DNA of 64,000 nt. It comes from Leptospira noumeaensis. Its GTDB lineage: Bacteria > Spirochaetota > Leptospiria > Leptospirales > Leptospiraceae. This document shows positions 17,956 through 26,544 of this stretch, one piece after another. The first letter of the stretch is position 1. The number at the start of each line of letters is the position of its first letter. The stretch covers positions 1,364,001 through 1,428,000 of the forward strand of contig NZ_RQFK01000026.1 in the NCBI RefSeq assembly GCF_004770765.1, given 5' to 3'. Both the position numbers and the translations under genes were made by a program. The notes under the pieces are model-generated. The model made no database searches, had not been told where the DNA came from, and was given only the letters and a program-made list of their open reading frames with translations.

Positions 17956-19226
17956 TTGGATTTCGCCTGGTGAGAAGCTGCTATTTCCGCAAGGATATGG
18001 GCTCCCCTGGCTAATTCTTCTTCTGGACGACAATATGTCAAACGTATGCAATCTTGAGTGTGTGAAAAATCTGAGTTTAATCCCGGAAAGAAATAATGTC
18101 CAGAGACAATAAAGAGCCGTTTATCTTTGCAAAGGTGATACAGTTTATGATTGGTTACTGATAACTTGGGAAAACGAATCCAAAGAAAAAATCCACCCAT
18201 TGGTTCATGGATTTCATATTCGACTCCCTGTTTCTGAAATTCTGATTCAAAAATAGAAATGGCAAGTTCTCTTTTTTTGTCATAAAACGGACGTAAGATG
18301 TTTTTTGCAAGGTTCGTGAGAATGTCCTTACGAAAGAGGATTTCCATCATATAAACACCTAAATTTCCCACAGCGAGATTCCCTACAGCCGCATAAGAGG
18401 ATAAGGTTTCCATCGTATCAGGATTCGAAATAATCATTCCCAAACGAACCCCTGGGAGTCCAATTTTGGAGAAACTAAGAGATAGAGTCCTTCCCTCCTT
18501 GTATTGGACTGGCTCTTCTGATCCAATCAAATTAGGAAACGGATTTCCATAGGCTAAATCAATGAGAAGGGGAAGGTTTTGTTTTTTGGTTTTTTCTTCC
18601 ATCCATTCGATATCAGCATTTGATAAAATATTTCCTGTGGGATTTGTGGGACGAGACACGGCTACACAACCAATTTCAGATAGATCAAATTTTGTTTTGT
18701 TTAACCCATACCGAAACCTATGTTTTCCTGTTGGTATGACTTCTGGTTCGGTTGCATAAAATGCATCAGCTTCGATGGACTGGTCCGCATAACCGATGTA
18801 TTCTGGAACAATCGGCAAAAGAATTTTTTTAAAACTCCCATCCTTCATTTTTCCAGAATGGATGTTGAGTAAATAGGAATACGCATTTTGACTGCCGTTA
18901 AAAAAAGCAATATTGTCTTTGGTGAGTTTGGCACCTAAGTGCGGTGATAGATACTCTGCCGCGAGGGAACGAAAACGATCATTCCCAATGGGAGCTTGGT
19001 AATCGCCAAGAAGGGCACCGAGTTTTGGATCACTCGCCAGTTCCTGAAAACAATCGGCAAAAATTGCCTCCGCTTCTGGGATGTGGGCCGGATTTCCTCC
19101 GCCTAGGAGAATTTCGTCTGGGTGGCCAGTCACTTGTCCCAAATCTTCCATCAGGGAACGGATTCCTTGGTTTTGGCGGAGGCGGTTGGCCCAAAGGGAA
19201 GAGGGAGAATCCATCATGGGGGTCAT
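17952..19226 (-). CDS. avtA: valine-pyruvate aminotransferase-type transaminase
   Basis: A fold-type I aminotransferase of 424 residues matching AvtA, which transfers the amino group between valine or 2-aminobutyrate and pyruvate to give alanine. Distinctive features recalled for AvtA are GIRSLMEDL, LLGGGNPAHIPE, FFNGSQNAYSYL, PEYIGYADQ, SRPTNPTGN, the lysine motif SLSFSKIGLPGVRLG and GHYFFPGL near the end. The catalytic lysine and the SRPTNPTGN aspartate-loop are intact. It is the upstream member of a two-gene operon with the 772-residue protein. The divergent 133-base region to the next gene contains two copies of the AGTGACATAA motif. Confidence 0.9.
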   Translation of the reverse strand: MTPMMDSPSSLWANRLRQNQGIRSLMEDLGQVTGHPDEILLGGGNPAHIPEAEAIFADCFQELASDPKLGALLGDYQAPIGNDRFRSLAAEYLSPHLGAKLTKDNIAFFNGSQNAYSYLLNIHSGKMKDGSFKKILLPIVPEYIGYADQSIEADAFYATEPEVIPTGKHRFRYGLNKTKFDLSEIGCVAVSRPTNPTGNILSNADIEWMEEKTKKQNLPLLIDLAYGNPFPNLIGSEEPVQYKEGRTLSLSFSKIGLPGVRLGMIISNPDTMETLSSYAAVGNLAVGNLGVYMMEILFRKDILTNLAKNILRPFYDKKRELAISIFESEFQKQGVEYEIHEPMGGFFLWIRFPKLSVTNHKLYHLCKDKRLFIVSGHYFFPGLNSDFSHTQDCIRLTYCRPEEELARGAHILAEIAASHQAKSK

Positions 19227-19301
19227 ATTTCTGAGACTTCCTCCTGCCAGAACCTTTTTTCCAATGAAATCCTAAAATTATGTTCTCATTTCGAAAAATG
19301 A

Positions 19302-19311
19302 AGTGACATAA
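19302..19311 (+). promoter_or_regulatory. AGTGACATAA motif, copy 1
   Basis: An exact 10-mer (preceded by A, followed by TA) in the region between avtA and the DegT-like gene. A second copy begins 29 bases further on. Role unknown; could be an operator or an extended -10-like element. Confidence 0.4.
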
Positions 19312-19330
19312 TACGGAAATCGGCTATTTA

Positions 19331-19340
19331 AGTGACATAA
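19331..19340 (+). promoter_or_regulatory. AGTGACATAA motif, copy 2
   Basis: A second exact copy, in the same orientation, 20 bases 5' of the DegT-like start. It is followed by TATAG and then the likely Shine-Dalgarno AGAGGAG at 19344-19350. The sequence CATAATATAG could serve as a -10 region. Confidence 0.42.
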
Positions 19341-19359
19341 TATAGAGGAGTGCTGTTGG

Positions 19360-20454
19360 ATGAGCACCGAAACAATACAAAGACCAGTTCGAAAAGAAAA
19401 AGATATCGAATTTTTTAAACCTACCCTTTCGAGGGAAGACCTGAAAGGTGTTTTAGAATGCCTTGTGGACGAACACCTTTCAAACGGTGAAATCGTAGAA
19501 AGATTTGAAAAAACTTTCTGCCACACCTTTAAAATCAAACATGCCATTTCTTCTAATTCACTCACATCGGCATACCACCTAGCATTGCTTGCGTTAGGTG
19601 TAAAAGCGGGAGATTCTGTTTTACTTTCTAGTTATGCACCAATTTCGGCATTGGATGCCATTTTTCTTTTGCAAGCAAAACCTGTGCTTGTGGATTTGAA
19701 ACGAAATTCCTTTCATCCATGCCCGGAAGAATTCCTTCGCAAAAAAAATGAATCCGGTGCTCGTTTTGCCCTTTTTGATCATAGTTTTGGATCACTCATT
19801 CGCATTACTGATTATTCCATCGAAGGTTTGGAAGTGGTAGAAGACTTCACAGAAGCCATCGGTGCTACTTCAGAAACGATCACGGTAGGCAAACAATCCA
19901 AAATTGCCATTTGTGGACTCAGTGCTGAGAACATCATTACCACTGGAAATGGTGCCATGATCATCACTTCTGAAGTTTCGCTTTCCAATGCAGTAAAATC
20001 TTATAAGTCGGGATCATCCGCCAAACGTAACTTTGGTGAACCAAAATTTGATTACAATTTGGTGGATTACCAAGCTGCACTTGGGATTGAACAACTTTCT
20101 AAACTGGGTGTCATCTTAGAACGTAAGAAAAAAATCGCGTCTGCGTATTTACAAGCAGTACAAAATTCTAGATTAGAAACTTACTTTCAAAATCCAACAG
20201 AAGATACCTTCCAAAGATTTCCTATTGTTGTTTCTGGCCAAAACTACGAAGAGATTCAAAGATATTTTAAATCCATCCATATTGGAACACAAAAAACGGT
20301 AGAAGAACCTTTGCACCGTGTTTTGGAAGAAAATCATTTGGAGTTTCCAAACGCTGAGCGACTCTTCCAAAGAGGACATTGTATTCCTATTTATCCTAAC
20401 CTAACTAAAGATAATGTACAACGGATCGCCACCGCCATCCGACGAATCTATTGA
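19360..20454 (+). CDS. DegT/DnrJ/EryC1/StrS-fold protein lacking the PLP lysine
   Basis: A 364-residue protein of the sugar aminotransferase (AHBA synthase) fold. The family order is kept: ISSNSLTSAYHLALLALGV (cofactor phosphate region), DSVLLSSYAPISALDAIF, VEDFTEAIGA with the cofactor-contacting Asp162, and the region that normally holds the internal-aldimine lysine. That region here reads LSAENIITTGNGAMIIT, so the expected Lys is Glu190 (codon 19927-19929, GAG) and the usual GEGG is GNGA. An ordinary transaminase mechanism is therefore unlikely; it may be a pseudoenzyme, a regulatory or binding subunit, or a lysine-independent dehydratase-like variant. The Shine-Dalgarno AGAGGAG precedes the ATG by nine bases. 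The next gene starts directly after its stop. Confidence 0.82.
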   Translation: MSTETIQRPVRKEKDIEFFKPTLSREDLKGVLECLVDEHLSNGEIVERFEKTFCHTFKIKHAISSNSLTSAYHLALLALGVKAGDSVLLSSYAPISALDAIFLLQAKPVLVDLKRNSFHPCPEEFLRKKNESGARFALFDHSFGSLIRITDYSIEGLEVVEDFTEAIGATSETITVGKQSKIAICGLSAENIITTGNGAMIITSEVSLSNAVKSYKSGSSAKRNFGEPKFDYNLVDYQAALGIEQLSKLGVILERKKKIASAYLQAVQNSRLETYFQNPTEDTFQRFPIVVSGQNYEEIQRYFKSIHIGTQKTVEEPLHRVLEENHLEFPNAERLFQRGHCIPIYPNLTKDNVQRIATAIRRIY

Positions 20455-21606
20455 TTGGTTCCTTCACTTTATTCTCTAGACTCATTATTTGAGTATAGAT
20501 TGTATCCAACACCTCTGAATTTAGATTCCTCCCTCAAACGGAGGAATCGATGTTTGGAGAAGATGTTTTTTCCCATCACAAAATCCGAAGACTTTGTCCT
20601 AGTCGAAGAACTACCAAGTGACGAACTTTATATTCATTGGAAAAACTCTGGCCTCACGCCAGGCACACCCATCCAAGAAGGGGACTTACTTGGTGAAGTT
20701 TCTCTTGTAGAATGGGGATGCAGAAATGAATGGTATGACGGTAGGCTTTTAGAAGATCCGATTCGAATCGAAACTTCGCGTTATCTCAATTCAAAAATCA
20801 CTCAACTGGATTTTCGAAAACACCATTCACCTTTAGCGGCTAAAATCATCACTTCCGAGGAACACTTGTTCGCTGAACTGGAAGAAGCAAAACTTCCCTT
20901 GGTTCTTAAAAGTGAATTTGGGCTTGCTGGTCGAAATCATATTATCTTTAAATCGGCTTCTGATTCTTGGAAGATGGCTCAGGTAAATAAAAAACTTTTT
21001 GGGTTTCCTATCCTTGCAGAATCGTGGGTGGGAGAGGAAAGGTTTTTTGATTTTTCAACACTCTGGGATGTTCGTGACGGAGAATTCTTTTATTTAACTT
21101 CTACAACAATGCTTATTGATAAAGAAGGAGTGTTTCGAGGGATTCGGATTGGTGGGACAGAGCAATCCTATTCGGCTCACTATTTACCTCCAGTAATGGA
21201 TCTTGTGCGTGATACCAAGGGACTCCTTCCAAAAGAGTATTCCGGGCCTTGCGCCATCGATGGATTTTTATTCAGAGAAGAGGGAAAGGTTCAAATCCAA
21301 CCTGTATCAGAATTTAACTTTCGTTATTCGATTGGGCGAATTCTCTGGGAAGTGAGAAAAAAAAGAAACCCAAACGGGGCAGTGGTGAGTGGGATTTTAA
21401 TTTTGCCTTATCCCAAACAAGGTTCTCTCGATGAGTGGTCTACCATTGGACGATTAGAAATAGAATTAAGTATCCATTTGATCCTCTTAACGCCCGTTAG
21501 AGACTTGTCCGGAAAACCTTACCAAAATACTGTTTTATATTTTGAAACCACGGAAGAAAAAGAACCTTCCGTGGTGGAATCCATTTGGTTATCCTGGATG
21601 GATTGA
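20455..21606 (+). CDS. ATP-grasp-like protein
   Basis: A 383-residue protein I assign tentatively to the ATP-grasp superfamily. PLVLKSEFGLAGRNHIIF resembles the phosphate-binding lysine and glycine-rich loop, FPILAESWVGEERFFDFSTLW resembles the adenine-contact acidic strand, and GPCAIDGFLF with IQPVSEFNFRYSIGR resembles the metal-binding Asp/Glu-Asn end of the fold. Such enzymes join a carboxylate to an amine or thiol using ATP. The TTG start immediately follows the DegT-like stop (20452-20454); an ATG at residue 37 is an alternative. The tight spacing suggests the two act in one process. It is convergent with the next gene. Confidence 0.6.
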   Translation: MVPSLYSLDSLFEYRLYPTPLNLDSSLKRRNRCLEKMFFPITKSEDFVLVEELPSDELYIHWKNSGLTPGTPIQEGDLLGEVSLVEWGCRNEWYDGRLLEDPIRIETSRYLNSKITQLDFRKHHSPLAAKIITSEEHLFAELEEAKLPLVLKSEFGLAGRNHIIFKSASDSWKMAQVNKKLFGFPILAESWVGEERFFDFSTLWDVRDGEFFYLTSTTMLIDKEGVFRGIRIGGTEQSYSAHYLPPVMDLVRDTKGLLPKEYSGPCAIDGFLFREEGKVQIQPVSEFNFRYSIGRILWEVRKKRNPNGAVVSGILILPYPKQGSLDEWSTIGRLEIELSIHLILLTPVRDLSGKPYQNTVLYFETTEEKEPSVVESIWLSWMD

Positions 21607-21628
21607 TTTTAGTTATAATCGTCTTAAA

Positions 21629-22435
21629 TTAAACTCCATCGCTATTGGAAAAAAACTCATGTTTTCCATTGATCTCCAGGATTGGATCCGATGGATTTCC
21701 TCTGCGTTTGATTTCTAAAATATCTGTGTTGGTGAGGGGAAGGGTTGCTTCTAAACTAACAATGACTTTGTCCCCTTTTTCTGTCCAGGTGCACAACATT
21801 TTTGCGGTTTCGTAACCCATTTCACAAGTTCCATCATTATGTAGTTGGATTCTTGCTATATTGGACTTTGTTTTCCACTTTCCTATGGCCCAAGTATTTT
21901 TAGGAGGGATGAGCGCCGAACCTGCTTGTTCTGAATTGAAAACAAGTTCTGCAATGGCAGTGTTTTCTGTATTGGTTCCTTTATAAACTTCTTGAATGGT
22001 GAGAGAAATTTCTTTGGCACGAAGTTCGGATTTGAACTCGATCCTTTGGAGAGACAAACTATCTTTCAAAGTGACTACTTCTTCGTTGCCATCCTCAGTT
22101 GAAATTTTTAATTTTTTGATTCTGTTGTTGGCAGCCCAAAGTTTAGGATCACCAAACCCGTTATAGATGGATAGGGAACGGAAACTAATTGGTGTTTTGT
22201 ATTTGATTTGTAAGGTTTCTCCGATTCCTTCCCCATTTGCCCCTTCGACCCAACTGGTTTTGAGTTTTCCATCCATTGCCAATACAGGAGTATATTTTTT
22301 AGATTCTGGTTGGAGTTGGCTCGAGGAGGTGACACTCGGAGGATTGAGTGGTTCTGCAAAAAGGGGCAGACAGATGGCGATTATTAATAAGTATGTTTTG
22401 GGATTTGGAAAAGACATACACAAAATCAAAAGCAT
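21629..22435 (-). CDS. exported protein with NADase-type glycan-binding (discoidin-like) domain
   Basis: A 268-residue exported protein. A signal peptide covers about residues 1-27 (YLLIIAICLPLFAEP). The core has the family signature: AMDGKLKTSWVEGANGEGIGE, then SLSIYNGF and a NRIKKLKIST strand, as in the NADase-type glycan-binding or F5/8 type C-like beta-sandwich domains. The C-terminal 90 residues (IGKWKTKSN, DGTCEMGYETAKMLCTW, then VIVSLEATL) look like a small beta-barrel. The likely role is carbohydrate or surface binding. The gene is divergent from cutA across 32 bases. The domain call is by motif recall and is moderately certain. Confidence 0.72.
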   Translation of the reverse strand: MLLILCMSFPNPKTYLLIIAICLPLFAEPLNPPSVTSSSQLQPESKKYTPVLAMDGKLKTSWVEGANGEGIGETLQIKYKTPISFRSLSIYNGFGDPKLWAANNRIKKLKISTEDGNEEVVTLKDSLSLQRIEFKSELRAKEISLTIQEVYKGTNTENTAIAELVFNSEQAGSALIPPKNTWAIGKWKTKSNIARIQLHNDGTCEMGYETAKMLCTWTEKGDKVIVSLEATLPLTNTDILEIKRRGNPSDPILEINGKHEFFSNSDGV

Positions 22436-22467
22436 ATAAAATTTTGATCAAGTAGGAAATAAAATTT

Positions 22468-22791
22468 ATGAATGAGTCATGGGAATTCTGCACAGTCTAC
22501 GTTACTTTTTCCACGGAAGAAGAAGCAAAAAAAATAACCAAACAAGTTGTCATCGAAAGGCTCGCCGCTTGTGCCAATACCATCAAAGGAATGGATTCTG
22601 TTTACATTTGGAAAGGGGAAGTGGAAGAGTCTTCTGAAATTGTAAGTTTATTTAAAACAAGAAAAGATAAAATAGAAACATTAACGCAGAGGATCAAAGA
22701 ATTACATTCTTATGATACTCCCTGCATTGTTGTTTGGCCCATAGTCTCTGGGAATCCTGATTATTTGGATTGGATTCGAAATTCCTTATAG
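22468..22791 (+). CDS. cutA: CutA-like divalent cation tolerance protein
   Basis: A 107-residue protein of the CutA1 family, a trimeric ferredoxin-like fold. Signature segments are VYVTFSTEEEAKKIT, ERLAACANTI, VYIWKGEVEESSEIVSLFKTR, ELHSYDTPCIVVWP and NPDYLDWI, giving the full standard length. The cellular role is uncertain, historically metal tolerance. GGAA upstream (in AGTAGGAAATAAA) can act as the ribosome site. Its last 31 bases overlap the 3' end of the convergent GST gene (22761-22791). Confidence 0.93.
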   Translation: MNESWEFCTVYVTFSTEEEAKKITKQVVIERLAACANTIKGMDSVYIWKGEVEESSEIVSLFKTRKDKIETLTQRIKELHSYDTPCIVVWPIVSGNPDYLDWIRNSL

Positions 22792-23498
22792 AATTCTCTA
22801 ATTTTATCAAATAACAAATCAAACCCTAATTCCTTTCGCCAAGTGAGAAAAGACTCAGGCATTTGTATCGATGTAAACCAAGGACATGCGGGCGATTCCG
22901 TTGGTTCAGCTAACATTCCCATGAGACTTGCCATGGTTAAGTCCACTCGTCCAAATGAAGTCCCATTAAAAAACTTTTGTTTCTTATATATGGAAATCAA
23001 TTCTTTTGCACATTCATCTAGTGCTTGTTTGACGATTTCTAAATTTTTAGGAGTGATTTTGTATCGTCTTTTTAAAGAAAGAGCAATCAAATCAAAATGT
23101 TCAGGTGCATTTACCGTATCAGAAAGTTTTGCCGGCTCTAATAAAAAAAGTTTACCAACAATTTCAGGGTATTCAAGGATATGATGATAAAGAATCGTTT
23201 GTAAACTTTTTCCAATTTGGGTGTCTACTTTCTCTTCCATTTGTTTTTCTTCTGGGTTTGCTTTATGGCCGAACGCTTTTTCTTCAATGACATCTAAAAT
23301 ATTTCCAGAACCTTGGATGACACCGGAATCCGTTTCTAAAACTGGCACATATAATTCGTTCACAATTGGTTTTAGAGTTTGGATGTGTTCTCCAGGAACC
23401 AAAGGTCTTAGTTCAAAAGGATAGTTGGCAAGTTCCAATCCCCATCTAGCTTTTTCGGAAAAATGTGAGATGGGGAAAGTATATAAGATTGAAGTCAT
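22761..23498 (-). CDS. glutathione S-transferase family protein
   Basis: A 245-residue GST-fold protein. The N-terminal thioredoxin-like half is seen in LYTFPISHFSEKARWGLE (Ser-His-x-x-Ser near the catalytic position, a serine rather than cysteine type), VPVLETDSGVIQGSGNILDVIEE with the cis-proline and the glutathione-contacting Ser. The C-terminal helical half includes VDLTMASLMGML. It may conjugate or reduce electrophiles. It faces the tandem peptidases across a 102-base divergent spacer. Confidence 0.83.
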   Translation of the reverse strand: MTSILYTFPISHFSEKARWGLELANYPFELRPLVPGEHIQTLKPIVNELYVPVLETDSGVIQGSGNILDVIEEKAFGHKANPEEKQMEEKVDTQIGKSLQTILYHHILEYPEIVGKLFLLEPAKLSDTVNAPEHFDLIALSLKRRYKITPKNLEIVKQALDECAKELISIYKKQKFFNGTSFGRVDLTMASLMGMLAEPTESPACPWFTSIQMPESFLTWRKELGFDLLFDKIREFYKEFRIQSK

Positions 23499-23600
23499 GT
23501 GTCGAAGTTTATGGATCAGAAATCATTAGGCAATCAAGTTTTTTAGGAAGGAAAATAGATTGTCACCTACTTCTCCTTTCCTTAATATGATTCCTGTTTT

Positions 23601-24806
23601 ATGAGATTTGGCATTTTTATTCTTTTTTTGTTTTGTCCGATCGGATTCTTATTTGCCAAAGAACATTCCGAATTCTGTTCTATGGACAGACTTTGTGTTG
23701 TTTATGTTCAGGATAAAACGGGGGTAGATGTATATTTTCAAAACAAAATTGCCATAGCAGAAACTGACACTACTTTATCCGTGAATGCCAGCTTTAAAAA
23801 TATGAAAAGTTCGGTAAAACTTCCTTTGGTGACTGTATTAAAAGGGCCAAAACGGAAAAAACTCTTTCGATTGAATGTTAAAAAAACTAACAAACGTTGG
23901 GTCTATCAAATTAAATACAGATGGATTCTTGGGAATTTTTCGGTAACACATGATCCTAAAGTTATTTATGAATTACCCTTCGAGAGGGGATTAAAAGTTC
24001 GTGTATACCAGGGTTATAAAGGTTCAAAAAGTCACCAAGGTGACAACCGTTATTCGATTGATTTTGGATTAAAGGAGGGTGAGTTAATCACTGCTGCTAG
24101 AGAGGGGATAGTTGTTGATACCGAAGAAAAAAATAGTGAGGGTGGATTCGAAATCAAATACATTCACTCAGCCAATTACGTAAAAATTTTACATGATGAT
24201 GGAACCATCGGCCAATATGCACATCTTCGTTATATGGGTGTTCTTGTCAAACGCGGGCAGAGGGTAAGTGCAGGAACTCCCTTGGGTTATACGGGGAGCA
24301 CTGGATTTAGTGATGGCCCCCACTTACATTTTGAAGTTTACAAACCAACACCTAGTCTCCGGAAAAAAACCATTCCCACTTTGTTTCGAACAGAATCCTC
24401 AGATTCTGAAATGATTGCGGAAGGGCAACTCCATTGGCGTAGGGATACAAACGAACCTCTAGTCAAAATAGACTCGGATGTGGACGAAATCCAAATTTGT
24501 GAATCGGTTCAAAACTTAGAAAGACTGGGATGTAATGTTACTTCGTTCGCAAAAACGGCTCCTATGTATTTTTATATTCCTCTTTTAAAACCATCTAGGC
24601 ATAAGATACAAATTTCCGTTCGTAAAAATGGCACCTCTATTATAAAATTGTATAATTGGGAGACAAACCCGGAATGGTGGGACACCTATTTGGATGTTCA
24701 ATTTGAGGAATCTTCTGAACCTCTGGAAGGAGATTGGACGGCAACAATCTCCATTGATGGTGTAGTTCAAAAAGAAATGTCATTTCAATTAACGAGCGTA
24801 AAGTGA
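23601..24806 (+). CDS. M23-family peptidase, copy 1
   Basis: A 401-residue exported metallopeptidase. The signal peptide is at about residues 1-19. An N-terminal beta domain (20-130) precedes the M23 (LytM) domain at about 132-250. Predicted zinc ligands are His145 (SHQGDNRY), Asp154 (SIDFG) and His243 within GPHLHFEV, with His207 (QYAHL) as a catalytic candidate. M23 enzymes cleave peptidoglycan cross-links or act as LytM/EnvC-type amidase activators; with all metal ligands present, activity is plausible. The C-terminal region (290-400) is another beta domain with four cysteines. It is coupled to a paralogue, whose GTG start overlaps its stop (24803-24806). Confidence 0.87.
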   Translation: MRFGIFILFLFCPIGFLFAKEHSEFCSMDRLCVVYVQDKTGVDVYFQNKIAIAETDTTLSVNASFKNMKSSVKLPLVTVLKGPKRKKLFRLNVKKTNKRWVYQIKYRWILGNFSVTHDPKVIYELPFERGLKVRVYQGYKGSKSHQGDNRYSIDFGLKEGELITAAREGIVVDTEEKNSEGGFEIKYIHSANYVKILHDDGTIGQYAHLRYMGVLVKRGQRVSAGTPLGYTGSTGFSDGPHLHFEVYKPTPSLRKKTIPTLFRTESSDSEMIAEGQLHWRRDTNEPLVKIDSDVDEIQICESVQNLERLGCNVTSFAKTAPMYFYIPLLKPSRHKIQISVRKNGTSIIKLYNWETNPEWWDTYLDVQFEESSEPLEGDWTATISIDGVVQKEMSFQLTSVK

Positions 24807-26008
24807 TTCGATCCTTAGTAATAGTTCTATTTAGTTTTTGTTTTTCCGTTGGTATTTATGCAGAATCAAATGTTATAGAAGAGTGTAACCAAGAATGGGT
24901 TTGTTTGATTCAAACAAAAGATGAAGATGGAATTCAACTTTCGATTCGTAACCACAATCCTAATCCTAAAGTTACCAATTCTGTATTGTTGAATGCAACT
25001 TTTGTAAATTTTAAAACTGATATTAGTTTTCCTTACTTTGTTGTCGTTAAAGGCCCAGAACCAGTTTATATTACAAAGTTTTTTTTAGAGGATAGAACGA
25101 AAGATGCCTTCCATTCCTTTGCATTTCGGGTAAGGCCTGGAGATTGGGATAGTGTTCATGATGATTCTGTAAGTTACTTATTGCCTTTTGCCCGTGGCAT
25201 TCGAGCAAAAGTTGTGCAAGGGTATAACGGCTCTGTCACTCATTTCGGTAGTTTTGCGAATGCGATTGATTTTGGAATTCCTGTTGGAACTCCTGTGCAT
25301 GCAGCTAGAAAAGGATATGTGATGGCAACAGAATCCAAGTATACTGAAGGTGGGTTTCGTAAAGACCTTCTCTCGAAGGCAAATTTTATCATCATACAAC
25401 ATGAAGATGGTACTTTGGGCAATTACGCCCATCTAATGAAAAATGGAGTTGTTGTCAAAGTCGGTGATATGATAGAAGCTGGTCAATTGATTGGATACTC
25501 AGGTAATACTGGTTATACGCAAGGGCCACATCTTCATTTTGAAGTTCATAAACCAAACCGACAATTAGAAGTGACAACCATTCCAACAGTATTTAAAACT
25601 CAATATTCTGAACGAGATACTTTGAAAGAACTTTTTATGTATTGGCATCCAAGATCAGGGATTGATCCGATCAAAGCAGATATTTTAGAAGAAGACATTC
25701 AAATTTGTAAATTAAATTCAAAAAAAGAACGGGTACAATGCGGAGAAACCTCTTTTCGGTTAGGTGATAATTTTTTGGTGTCCTTAGAATTTGTTCGGCC
25801 AGGAACCCACCGGATTGAATTGGATATTTCCATTGAAGGAAAGGCTTTTGAGGCGATGAAGTTGGACTGGGTCGCGAATAAAAATTTGGCTATTGAAGCT
25901 AGATATGTTTCGATCACTAGTAATCCAAAATTTACGGGGCGTTGGAAGGTGCGAGTCCAGATCAATGGAGAGGAAAAAAAGATTCTTTTTTTTGATGTGC
26001 GACCGTAA
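24803..26008 (+). CDS. M23-family peptidase, copy 2
   Basis: A 401-residue paralogue of the preceding gene with the same architecture: signal peptide (residues 1-20), beta domain, M23 domain with THFGSFANAIDFG, GNYAHL and GPHLHFEVHKP, and a beta C-terminus with paired Cys (IQICKLNSKKERVQCGE). Both copies have identical length, suggesting in-place duplication. It starts at GTG 24803, in a GTGA overlap with copy 1, so the two are translationally coupled. Target peptidoglycan and division of labour between the two are unknown. A terminator follows at 26078. Confidence 0.87.
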   Translation: MIRSLVIVLFSFCFSVGIYAESNVIEECNQEWVCLIQTKDEDGIQLSIRNHNPNPKVTNSVLLNATFVNFKTDISFPYFVVVKGPEPVYITKFFLEDRTKDAFHSFAFRVRPGDWDSVHDDSVSYLLPFARGIRAKVVQGYNGSVTHFGSFANAIDFGIPVGTPVHAARKGYVMATESKYTEGGFRKDLLSKANFIIIQHEDGTLGNYAHLMKNGVVVKVGDMIEAGQLIGYSGNTGYTQGPHLHFEVHKPNRQLEVTTIPTVFKTQYSERDTLKELFMYWHPRSGIDPIKADILEEDIQICKLNSKKERVQCGETSFRLGDNFLVSLEFVRPGTHRIELDISIEGKAFEAMKLDWVANKNLAIEARYVSITSNPKFTGRWKVRVQINGEEKKILFFDVRP

Positions 26009-26077
26009 TCGTTTGACAAGTAAATATATGTTTAGTAAATTGGCTATAGGCTTTCCAAGACCTTTTGGTCGTTCTAT

Positions 26078-26110
26078 TGGGGGTGCAAACCCCCATCTTT
26101 TTTCTCTTTT
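26078..26110 (+). terminator. intrinsic terminator after the M23 pair
   Basis: TGGGGGT (26078-26084), loop GCAA, then ACCCCCA (26089-26095), followed by TCTTTTTTCTCTTTT. The loop is a stable GNRA-type tetraloop. It lies 70 bases after the M23 copy 2 stop. Confidence 0.9.
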
Positions 26111-26163
26111 GAATCCAGATTCGTCTTCCCAGATTTGATTCTTCTCCTAGTTTTGAGATTCTT

Positions 26164-26544
26164 ATGGACATGGATGAATCTTTAAATGTATTTGGCGGGC
26201 CTCTGGTTCCCTGCTCCACAAATCCGCTCACAGGTTTTTTTCGGGATGGTTGTTGTAATACATCAGACGAGGATCTTGGATCCCATACAGTATGTGTTCT
26301 TGCAACAGAAGAATTTTTAGAGTCCCAAAAACAAAGTGGGAATGATCTCATCACCCCTTGGCCTCAATATGCATTTCCAGGAGTCAAACCTGGAGAACGT
26401 TGGTGCCTTTGTGCATCGAGGTGGTTGGAAGCTTATCGTAATGGGGTAGCTCCCAAAGTTTTTTTGGAATCTACCCACAAACGCGCGTTAGAAATCATTC
26501 CTTTGGAGTTATTGGAACGATTTGCGGTGGAAGAAATCGGTTAG
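26164..26544 (+). CDS. DUF2237 family protein
   Basis: A 126-residue cytoplasmic protein matching the DUF2237 family in full: NVFGGPLVPCSTNPLTGFFRDGCC, TVCVLATEEFLE, SGNDLITPWPQYAFPGVKPGERWCLCASRW and LESTHKRALEIIPLELL. Conserved Cys and His pairs suggest a metal or disulfide site. Function is unknown. Its last four bases overlap the stop of the convergent PLC-like gene (26541-26544). Confidence 0.9.
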   Translation: MDMDESLNVFGGPLVPCSTNPLTGFFRDGCCNTSDEDLGSHTVCVLATEEFLESQKQSGNDLITPWPQYAFPGVKPGERWCLCASRWLEAYRNGVAPKVFLESTHKRALEIIPLELLERFAVEEIG

